Positions 54,785 to 64,000 of a DNA stretch of 64,000 bases are shown one piece after another (position 1 is the first letter of the stretch; every line of letters begins with the position of its first letter). The position numbers were made by a program, and so were the translations under genes. The notes under the pieces are model-generated. The model saw only the letters and a program-made list of their open reading frames with translations, ran no database searches and was not told the origin of the DNA. The DNA is from Notolepis coatsorum (lineage: Eukaryota; Chordata; Actinopteri; Aulopiformes; Paralepididae), in assembly GCA_963971535.1 (NCBI GenBank), contig OZ020589.1:91895188-91959187 (forward strand). Direction: 5' to 3'.

Positions 54785-55080
54785 ACAGTAGATAGGTGGA
54801 GAGTGTCTCAGCCAATCACAGCGCGATATCGGAGGCACGGCATACTCAATCCCCATACTTTGGGATCTATGTTTGGGAACCTATAGACCACTGCACTTCC
54901 GCGTTACATTGAGCTCATGGGGGAGAGAGAGCGGGGGAAGAAAATGAATGAATGTGGATGAGAGCCTTGACATTAAGTGGTTGTAACTACAGCTGTGGGG
55001 GTAAGATTCTACGGGAGTCCCAACTTAAAGGTGCATTACCGCCACCTGCTGCTCCGGAGTGTGAAACAGCATACTATATC
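54785..55080. other. Gene-free stretch before the Ty3-like fossil
   Basis: Nothing is recognised here with confidence. The words AAAGGTGCATTACCGCCACC near 55027 look like those of a common fish MITE end. Confidence 0.35.
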
Positions 55081-55251
55081 TGTAGAATGATCGTCTGGAG
55101 GCTATGACTTGGTGCAAGCTCGTTTATTGACAACTTCAGTATGCAGTACCAGACAGACTCCTTCACGTTCCGTGTAACAATATATAACTCCAGATCAATG
55201 CGCATGCCTTAGAACTACCCCTGCATATCTTATATACTTCCGTATATGACA
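55081..55251 (-). repeat. 3' LTR of the Ty3-like fossil
   Basis: It begins TGTCATATACGGAAG on the minus strand and ends GATCATTCTACA. It includes a TATAAGATATG promoter-like word and AATAAACG. Its partner at 59449 differs at only a few sites over about 145 bases. Confidence 0.9.
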
Positions 55252-58200
55252 TCTCCCCTTTTCAGCATGTTATCTCTAACATCATAGGAACATTCCAAAT
55301 GAAAAGTACTATAGGCTGAACATACCTTTTTAACTTAAATCTGAGACATCATCACACATTCTGGTCTCTGTCTAAAACAATGAACTGTTTAAGCTTTCAA
55401 GTGTTATTATTACAGTTAAATCACCAACCAACATTTCAACATCCAATACAACATTCCTTTCTTTTTTCCTTTTTTTTTTTTAACATTGTACCCAAAACTC
55501 TGCACAGTCCGTTTTACCCGACCAATCTACAGGTCAAGTCTCTTGACTGGCTTACTCAGTTGTCCCGATCAGGTCACCGTTTGACCAGACAACGGGGTTG
55601 TAGGTGTAGCTGTAGCCACACTCTGACTGGCAGGAACAGTCTCTAACAAGGTGTGTCTGTCAGAGTGGGAGTCTGTCCCTGCGCACTCACCAGGCGTTGC
55701 TGGGGTTGGCTGCATCGCAGGCACTGTTTGCAGGTGGCGGCGGTTACGCCGCAGCTCTGTTCCTTGCTGTGTCTGGATGACGAAGGATCTCGGGGTGCTG
55801 CTCTCGCTGGAGATCACTGCTGGCAAGGACCACTTCTTGTCATGGTCCAGCTTGGAGAGTACAACGTCTCCTGGTTGCAGGGCGGGTAGGGCCCTGGCCC
55901 CATGACGGCGGTTGAAGTAGAAGGCCTGTTTAGCTTTTTCCTTCTGATCCTTCTCTCGCACAGCTGCCTTGCTGGGCCATTTTGGGGTGAGGTTTTTCTC
56001 AAGAGTGGGGAGGGTGGTTCTGAGTTTCCTCCCCATCAAGAGCTCCGCTGGGCTGTAGCCTATGGAGGAGCACGGAGTAGACCTGTAGCTCAGTAGAGCC
56101 ATAGCTGGGTCATCTTGCTTGAGGATTTTCTTTGCCGTCTGCACGGCTCTCTCTGCATGCCCGTTGCCTTGCGGGTGATGAGGGCTGGACGTGTAGTGTT
56201 TGAAGTCCAGTTGCCTAGCCAGCTCCTTGAACTCCATACTTGCAAACTGGGGTCCATTGTCACTCACCACTTCCTCAGGAATTCCGAATCTCATGAACAC
56301 GGCCTTCAGCCTCTGAATGACTTGTGTACTGGTTGTGGAAGACAGGTGGAGTATCTCGATGAACCTAGAGTAATAATCTGATATTACTAGGTAGTTGTTG
56401 TGCTTGTACTCACAGAGGTCCATGGCGATCCTCTTCCAGGGTCGCTCTGGGAGTGGCGTGGAGAGGAGAGGCTCTTTTTGTTGAGTTCTTTTCAGTTCAC
56501 AGCACACCTGGCACGACGCCACAAGCTGGCTTAACTCTGTGGAGAGACCAGGCCACCATACTGAGGAACTCGCTCTCTCCCTACATTTCACTAGGCCCTG
56601 GTGCCCTTCATGGATTCTCTGAAGGATCTCTCCTCTCATCTGTCTCGGCATGACAATCCTGTTCCCTCTTAGGACAAGTCCATTTAGCTCTGACAGCTCT
56701 GATTTCACTGGGCCATAGGGTCTCGCCTCGATAGGCACCTCGGCTAGGTGTTCAGGCCATCCCTTTTTTATGAGTCTGGCGACTGACAACAGTTCGGCGT
56801 CAGCTGCTGTGGCCGCTCTGATCTCGTCCATCTTGCTTGTGGACGCTGGGATCCCCTCCATTACACTAGCCACATAGCATGCCACCTCACGCTGTGTGTC
56901 CAAGTCTGCATCTGTGTTGGCCATTGGGCTGCGTGACAGAGTATCTGCGACAACCAGTGTCTTTCCAGGAGCATACTCTGCCACCGCGTTGAACCTCATG
57001 AGCCTCATGAGGAGTCGCTGGCATCGGAGAGGCTGCGAGTGTTAATGAGAGGTACAAGGGGCTTGTGGTCAGTTATTAGCTTGAACTGGCCCAGTCCACT
57101 GAGGTACCGGTCGAACCTCTCGCACGCCCACACGCCCGCCAGACCTTCTTTTTCAATCTGGGCGTAGCGCGTTTCTGCTTTGGTGAGGCGTCTTGAGCAG
57201 TACGCCACAGGTTTCCACTGCTCGCCATGAAGTTGAAGTAGCACGCCCCCTAACCCGTAACTGCTTGCGTCGGCAGACACAGCGGTGGGCTTGCTCACGT
57301 CGTAGAAGGCGAGTACTGGTGCTGTGGTCAACAGCTCTTTGATCCTCTGAAAAGCTGTTTGCTGGGCATGGTTCCATGTCCATGCATTCTTGTGCTTCAG
57401 GAGCTCATACAGCGGTTGTCCTACTGTTGAGAGGTCTGGGACGTACCTGCCGAGATAATTCACCATTCCCAGCACCCTCCTCAGCTGCCGGATAGCCTCC
57501 ACTTTTGCTGGGTCAGGCCGGATCCCGGACTGGTCGATGATGTGCCCGAGAAACCGTAGCTGACTTTGCTTGATGGAGCACTTTTCTCTATTCAGCTTCA
57601 GGCCAGCCGTCTCTATGCGCTGCATCACCTTCTCCAGGCGACTGTCATGCTCTTTTTCTGTGGCCCCGTAGACGAGAATGTCGTCCATGAAGATCTCGAC
57701 GCCCTCTAACCCGTCCAGGGTCTCCATCATCTTCCTCTGGAAGATTTCCGGCGCACTTGTGATCCCGAATGGCAGTCGCTTGAAGTTGAACCTGCCAAAC
57801 GACGTGATGAAGGTGGTGAGCTTACAGCTGTCTGGGTGCAACGGGATTTGGAAGAATCCACTGGCGGCATCGAGTGACGTGAAGACTGTGGCCCCGCTTA
57901 GCTTTGCTGTGATCTCGTTGGTAGTGGGCAGGGTGTACTGTTCTCTTTTAACAGCCTCGTTCAGCCTCTTGAGATCCACACAGATGCGGGCTTTGCCTGT
58001 GCTCTTCAGGACCGGCACCATGGGTGCACACCAATCGGTAGGCTGTGTCACCTTCTCAATGATGCCATTCCTCTCCATCCTTTGGAGCTCCTCCTTGACC
58101 TTCTGCAGCATAGGGAGAGGTACACGTCGCGCTGTGTATACCGCGTACGGCTGGGCGCCATCTTTCAGCAGTATTCTTACTGGTTCAGTTTGTAATGTCC

Positions 58201-59448
58201 CATGCAAATGTAATGTATGCCTGCAAATGTTCATTTTTCCCGCTGCTGCTCACCGTTTCCTCCACTCTTCTCACTAAATTCATTTTCACTGACATTGGCC
58301 TGCTGAGTAGGTTGTTTACTGTAGGCCCCCGGATGACATAAGCTGTGAGTGGGTGTGTCTTACCCTTGTAGGTCACAGTACTCTGGATCTGTCCTATGCA
58401 ATGCAGCTCGCCACCTGGGCTGTCCAGTGGTATTTCCGCAGGCTCCAGCGGTCTGTTTGGCATGAGTGAGTGGTAGGTCTCCTCGCGAATGATGCTCACA
58501 TCCGCCCCAGTGTCGATTTTAAACTCGACCGGTGTGGAGCCCATCAACACCTTGACGGCCCACCTCTTTGGCGACCCACCTGCTTTACTCACTTCCCCCA
58601 TGTAGTACCCATCTTCTGACCCAGAGTCCTGCTGTTGTTGCTGCACTTCTTTTTGTTCTCTGACCTCACGTACTGCTTTCCTATTTCTACACACTTTGCT
58701 CCAGTGCCCTACTTTGTCGCAGGTATTACATGTGGACTTTTTAGCTGGACAGTTCTCATCTCTACTGTGCCACGCTCTCCCACATTGTCTACATTGTCCT
58801 CTGTCGCCCCCTTGTGGCTTACCCTGGCGGCCATTTCCTTTGTAGCGCTTGTTGTGAGTCACCTCGTGTATCGCCCTGCCTCCGGCTGTCTCTCCTTGCA
58901 TGCTGATCTGCGCCGCAACCTCTTCAGACTGCCTGACAGTCTCTATGGTCAGCGCGAGTGTCAGATCTCTCGTCATCTGCAACTTACGGGAGACTTCTTT
59001 GTCGAGGACTCCAACGACGATTCTGTCACGGATGTTCTCATCCTTGCTCGCGCCGAAATCACAATGCACAGCCAGTTCATACAAAGCCCTAATAAAAGTC
59101 TCTGCTTTTTCTCCTGCTCTCTGTACCCGTTGATGGAAACATGCCCGTTCGTGTATGACGTTCCGTCGCGGTACAAAGTCATCGAACTTCACTAGCACTC
59201 TTCTAAAGTCATTTTGATGTGGTACTACTTCAAATTCAAACGAACGGAATATATTCTCCGACTCGCTTCCCATAGCATATATCAGACTGCTAACCTGCAC
59301 GGTACCCTCTTCCTTATCCAACTTGGTAGCCGTTCTGAATCTCACAAAACGCTGCTTCCATTCGGGCCATTCTCCTGGTTTGTCGAAAGGAAAACTCGCC
59401 GGCGGTTGAAATTTTGCCATTTTTTTGTCTACTTTACTTCTGACACCA

Positions 59449-59600
59449 TGTAGAATGATCGTCTGGAGGCTATGACTTGGTGCAAGCTCGTTTATTGACA
59501 ACTTCAGTATGCAGTAACAGACAGACTCCTTCATGTTCCGTGTAACAATATCAATCCAGATCAATGCGCATGCCTTAGAACTACCCCTGCATATATCCCT
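59449..59600 (-). repeat. 5' LTR of the Ty3-like fossil (partial)
   Basis: It matches the inner part of the 3' LTR and directly abuts the primer-binding site. The end near 59600 is less certain than the inner edge. Confidence 0.8.
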
Positions 59601-59869
59601 TCCTTTAGTCCTCTATCTTTTTACAAATCTAAAAAGAATTGTGCAACAAGCACTATTGAAGATATAATGTTTTGTAAGGAGCCACGTTATCCAAAACAGC
59701 ACAACCCCGGTCAGAGAGCGGACACAGACACAGAACAGTCCTTTGCAGTTTAATTAGGATATCTTGTTGTCATAATCTGAACTATCTGGACACATATATA
59801 CTCTGCCACCCTCTGGCGCTCTGTTTGCGGTACTGCAGGAGTGCCTACTCTGGAGATTATTGAATGTGT

Positions 59870-61370
59870 GTATTAATGTGTTCCCCTTGTATTTGTTATC
59901 GGTCCTGTGTGCTCCCCAGTATGTTCAGATGTCTGCCTATTAGTCTAGTGTCCTTGTATTCATTGTATTATGTGTCCCTATTATCCCTGTTATTGTTAGT
60001 GTCTAGTCTTGTCCCCTCTGTGTATTCATGTTCCTGTGTGTATCCATATTCATGTTCCTCTCTTCCCCAGCTGTTCCTGTTTAGTAGGGATGCCCCGATC
60101 ACGTTTTTTGCCACCGATACCGATCACCGATCGTCGTGAGCCATATCGGCCGATACTGATCCGATACCGATTGTTTTTGATTAAAAAGAAATTAAAAATT
60201 ATTTTATATATATATTTTTTTTATAAAATATATATATTATATAATTAGACTTGTACTTGTATTATCTGCGAGACATCGCCACCACGCAACAAGTCAAAAT
60301 GCTCGCTATCTGCAAACAGCTCCACTGTCTGTGTGTACTCTAGTAGCCTCCAGCTCCAAAAAGGATTCTCCGGCGCTGCAGCTGGACCCTATTGGTAACG
60401 TTACGTTCTTTGGTCATTTCACATTCAGCAAGCCCTCAGCTCCAATACGCATTGAATCAATGTTATAAGACATTGATATCAAGAGCTATCTGTAGCTACT
60501 GCTAGCCGGCTAGATGACGTTAAGACAGAACTTTAGTTCAATGGGACATTTCGTTTTGAACAGAGAACTAACGTCAGCTAACGCAAGCTAACGCAAGCTA
60601 ACGGAGGTATGCACATGGACTACTAGACTTTCTGGATCATTTGTTGATATCAGGAGCTATCAGTAGCTAGCCGGCTAAATACCGTTAGACAATGCCTACT
60701 AAGCGTGAATAGTTGACTGGGTAATTTTGTTTAAACAGTAACGATAGCTAGGTAGCTAACGTTAGCTCAGGTCGAATGCACTACAGACTCGAGCAGGGGA
60801 GCCTCCTCTCAGTCCTCAGTGTTTACAAACTCTACACGGGGCGGGCGGGGCTAGGGAGGAGGAGCAGCGGCAGTTTGCAGGTTGTGTGTGTCTGAGACAG
60901 ACAGCGAGTGAGACCTTCGCTTGATCGGTTTCCGCTATCGGCGAATATGACTCATTATCGGAATTCACAGATTGCATATTTATACTGAGTATCGGCCGAT
61001 AACGATCGGTGGCCGATCGATCGGGGCATCCCTACTGTTTAGTAATCAGTGTGATTATTCTGTGCTGTCCTGTTACTTCCCTGTCGGTTTGTAAACGTAT
61101 CTTGTGTCGTCCGTTGTTGTCAGAACATTATTATACCATTGTGGTTGTGATTCAGCACCCTTCCGTGTTGTCTCTAATTCGTACCCTTTGTTATATAATC
61201 ATTATCTGCCAGCTTAGGCTGTGGTACTCGTCTTTATTGTTTTGTTGTTGTAGTTGTACTCCAAAGAAGTGAAGTAAAGCCTCTTCTCAACTAGACCCCG
61301 CTTGTGTCCTGCCTCTCTCTCATTCCTGTATTGCGCCTGGGTCCACACACCAACAACCAGATTCTTACAC
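59870..61370 (+). mobile_element. LTR-like fossil split by a hAT MITE
   Basis: The stretch AAGTAAAGCCTCTTCTCAAC, CCCGCTTGTGTCCTGCCTCT and GCGCCTGGGTCCACACACCA ending TTCTTACA has the character of a fish Ty3-like LTR end with its polyadenylation region. The left part (59870-60084) has the pyrimidine-rich CTTGTATTTGTTATCGG-type upstream sequence. No second LTR or coding part is visible, so it would be solo. The outer limit on the left is uncertain. Confidence 0.4.
60085..61034. mobile_element. hAT MITE, 950 bp
   Basis: The inverted ends match exactly for 16 bases, TAGGGATGCCCCGATC, and an exact 8-bp duplication, CTGTTTAG, flanks it (60077-60084, 61035-61042). Both ends contain GGCCGATA and CCGATAC words. 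The centre contains repeated AGCTAACG words and a CpG-rich patch. There is no transposase. Confidence 0.95.
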
Positions 61371-61740
61371 TTGCTGAATGAGAGTGATCTCTCAGAGTGA
61401 TTGAGTGTTTCAGAGTGAGTGATTTCCATCCAGGTTGTAAGGCTGGATGAAATAGTGAGAGATTGAGTGAGTGGTATTGAGTGGTTTCTGCAACACATAA
61501 GCAGAATACACAAGGAATTAGCAGAATACATATTTAGTCTATCATAACATGCTGGCATCTAGAATATATACATAACTGAAACAATGCTATATAGCATATT
61601 CACATTAGCATAGCATTAGCTCAATTAGCCGCATGGACAAAACATAACACAAAGTAGCAACAGTCATAGTAATACACATAAGTCACCTAACAACCTAATT
61701 GCAGGCAGTGTATAATGCATAATACATGACCTTTACCCAT

Positions 61741-62457
61741 TGTCATGTACAGAGGTCTAACGACCGCACAGAATAGTAGCTGGAGCAGGCTGTACATGAA
61801 CAGAAACAGCCCCTCTCAGTAAATGCTTTTCAAACAGTCCCGTGTAGGCAGATAGTAAACGAAGATGTTTCAAATGGTAAATAATATTTATTGTATAGGG
61901 TAGGAATTCAAACCTCCACGGCTTTTCCCAAAGGGAAAAGAGATGTTATTTCAGGGGATTTAAACCCAGTCCACACAAAGGGAAAAAGGTAAGGGGAGAA
62001 CAAACACGGTATACATACAGACAAACAAACAATTAACAAGATAACTGCGTGTCCGTTATAGGACACCACCACAAACTAGGATCGATCCACACCAAGTGGT
62101 CACTAACACAAAGCCACCATGTATATCGCTTCCACCACGACAGCTAGCAGAGAAGGCAACCTCCTCACTCCACTCTGAGACGTGGCAGTGACTCCAATGA
62201 GGCGCCCCCGTGTGTGTGCCATCTTCCAGGTTATATCCACTCATCCAACTGACTGCCCACAGGTGCAATCAAGCAGGTGCAATCAGCTCAATCAGGAGGA
62301 TGAGTGGTATCTGGGAAAGGAGAAAGAGAAACAGGATTAGAAGATGACACATCACACAAACAAGAATAACATAACACATACTAATGATACTAACCTGATG
62401 TTCACATGGTCTTCCAAATACAGTAATAATGATAATGACCAACCCACATACGTCACA
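61741..62457 (-). repeat. 3' LTR of the second Ty3-like remnant
   Basis: The TG..CA ends are placed by the adjacent purine tract (TTATGGGGGGAGG) and by TACATGACA at the far end. It contains CAATAAATATTATTTACC about 170 bases before its end. Confidence 0.75.
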
Positions 62458-63669
62458 CCTCCCCCCATAAGAGCGAACCCGCAGGGTTAGCAAAACATTA
62501 TCACTTATTATTAACCAACATCAGATTAGCACCAACAGAACAGAAATAAATAAAAATCACCCTCCATATAGGCCACATGCCCCTATTTTGGGCCCACACG
62601 GTCAACCACCACATCACCCAAAATACATATACCGGCCTTAGGCACACCTCCCAATACCAGATGCATCAGCCGTCGGACGTGGCTGGTGCATTCCTCATAC
62701 CGAGGCCATGACGGTATACTGTAGTCAACCATACGCAAATTGCTCAATGGGGTTCGCACTCCCAACATCAACACCGTGCGTCCTGTAAGGCACATTAGAA
62801 CACAACACAGCATGTGAAACAACAGTCCTGTCACATCTCAACTCCGACGAGACGCGGGCAGGACTTTTCATTAGCCTATTCACATGACACCAGCGTGTCC
62901 TTCTCCACCGCTCGGGCGTACACAACTTATACTTAGTGGCAGACACCCTTTTCTTTACCACATAAGGTCCTGAGAACCGGGCAGTGAGCACAGTACCAGG
63001 CGTGGGCAGCACAATAAACACCTCATCCCCCGCCTCAAATTGTTGCTCCACCGCCACTTTGCAAAACTCACCACAGACAGAGTCACCCAATGCTAGACCT
63101 CGGTCTCGCTTCCGCCCCTGTGCCCTAGTGACAGCACAAATGGAAGAAACATTGGGGTGATTATCAATCAACGCATCACACAATGAGTCAGTAAATGGAG
63201 CGTTTTCAACCTCCAACACAGGGACGACTTTACCCCCAGCGATATCATTCCCCATGACGAAATCCACGGCCTTTACGGGAAAACATGGGCAAACCGCGAC
63301 CGGAAAACAACTTGTGATCAGTGCAGACTGTACATGCACCTTATGCAACGGCACGCGCACACACCCCATGTCAATACCTCTCACCAATTCACTCGACTGA
63401 CAGGAGTCCACATCCAATGGTAATACATCAGCCAGGATGAACGATTGAGAGGCTCCTGTATCACAGAGTATTCTCACCCGTTGGTAGCCCCCAACTTTAC
63501 CCGACAGGGACACAACCATCAAACAAAAAGGGTTCAAAAGAGCTATTCTGGTCAGGACATGACACTGTACCAATCAACCCCACCCCTTTCGGTTCCTGGG
63601 CTGACTCCCTGGTCTCCTGTCGATCCCTTAGCGCATGACAGTCCCTCATAAAATGCCCTTCTTTCTTAC

Positions 63670-63670
<1 letters not shown>
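61741..63670 (-). mobile_element. Ty3-like LTR retrotransposon remnant with 3' LTR
   Basis: On the minus strand the interior reads a CCHC knuckle (CKKEGHFMRDC), an aspartic protease (ILCDTGASQSFILADVLP) and the C-terminal integrase region (FEAGDEVFIVLPTPGTV, FSGPYVVKKRVS). It then has a GGGGGGAGG purine tract and the 3' LTR at 61741-62457 (717 bp, TGTGACG to ACATGACA, with AATAAATATT). Much of a full element is absent and it is clearly broken. The far side is cut by a LINE tail, so the 5' LTR is not seen. Age cannot be judged from one LTR. Confidence 0.82.
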
Positions 63671-63704
<34 letters not shown>

Positions 63705-64000
63705 ATCTATTTTATATAGCGCTTTTCCAGGTGCTCAAAGACACTTCACATGGGCAGGAGAGACAAACTATGGCAAAACAAAAAAACAGAACAAAACAGA
63801 ACAAAAATAATACATGACAAAATAAAATAAAACCGACAGAATTAGAGGTCAAAAGCAAGATTGAAAAGGTGGGTTTTGAGGGCTGATTTAAAAGATGTCA
63901 GGGTGTTTGCATCACGGATATGGCTGGGGAGGGCATTCCAGAGGGAGGGGGCAGCAGCAGCAAAGGCCCTGTCGCCCCAGGTCCGGAGCTTGGTCGTGGG
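63671..64000 (-). mobile_element. LINE 3' end, minus strand, running off the window
   Basis: An AAT run (63671-63701) is followed by CTATTTTATATAGCGCTTTT, CCAGGTGCTCAAAGACACTT and then sequence reading, on the minus strand, like the LINE C-terminus (CCTGGGGCGACAGGGCC, GGAATGCCCTCCCCAGC, i.e. a GNALP-type word). It has interrupted the Ty3-like remnant. The rest of the LINE lies beyond 64000. Confidence 0.65.

Larger units (their letters stand above)
55081..59600 (-). mobile_element. Ty3-like LTR retrotransposon fossil, mostly complete, broken
   Basis: The element reads on the minus strand. The LTR at 55081-55251 (171 bp, TG..CA ends, with AATAAA) has a shorter partner at 59449 to about 59600. 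The primer-binding site TGGTGTCAGAAG follows the 5' LTR, and an AAAAGGGGAGA purine tract precedes the 3' LTR. Parts in order are Gag with two CCHC knuckles (about 58.65-59.4 kb), aspartic protease with DTGAD (about 58.3-58.6 kb), reverse transcriptase with MDDILVYG and RNase H (about 57.0-58.2 kb), and integrase with a zinc-binding N-terminus and DDE core (about 55.6-57.0 kb). The order RT-RH-IN marks Ty3/gypsy. The LTRs are about 96-97 percent alike over the shared part, so the insertion is fairly young. I estimate about two or three breaks. Confidence 0.93.

Overview
This window looks like a piece of a ray-finned (teleost) fish genome. The evidence is a set of fish-type repeats (L2 and CR1/Rex-like LINEs, several hAT elements and MITEs, a tRNA-derived SINE family, DIRS-like and Ty3-like fossils) and two C2H2 zinc-finger genes with the N-terminal and linker sequences typical of fish zinc-finger clusters. 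Host coding sequence is sparse, and most of the window is transposon inserted into transposon. A 200-N assembly gap lies at 50295-50494.

Layout: 0-8.5 kb holds SINE copies, a 1.6 kb hAT element with exact 8-bp target duplications (3025-4598), and a DIRS-like fossil with inverted ends (6315-8084) sitting inside a minisatellite. 8818-8977 is the first exon of a plus-strand zinc-finger gene. Its phase matches the finger exon at 22615, so the 13.6 kb between them is read as one intron full of LINEs and DNA transposons. In 13.4-20.5 kb an old L2 LINE has been split first by a younger L2 and by a hAT element, and then abuts the 3' half of a hAT transposase gene with its own intron. 22-26 kb holds the finger exon, minisatellites and MITEs. 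26.4-33.6 kb is a nest of L2, a PIF/Harbinger-like insertion and two other LINE families.

The most striking object is a piggyBac transposon at 34182-41967. It is 7.8 kb long, flanked by TTAA on both sides, and has 13-bp perfect terminal inverted repeats. Its minus-strand transposase gene can be read through six exons in one continuous frame (766 codons) with all three catalytic aspartates and a cysteine-rich tail. Five tandem-repeat arrays and a decayed second transposase relic make up much of its non-coding length.

Right of it are a hAT MITE (43853-44231), a full-length SINE (44906-45363), and the 13-finger terminal exon of a minus-strand zinc-finger gene (46624-48383). These are followed by the gap, an acidic open frame of unknown role, a long near-perfect hairpin (52921-53204), a LINE copy, a largely complete Ty3-like fossil (about 55081-59600), an LTR-like stretch split by a hAT MITE (60085-61034), and a second Ty3-like remnant with its 3' LTR (61741 to about 63670) whose far side is cut by a LINE tail. 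Apart from the two zinc-finger loci, I see no host gene that I can name.
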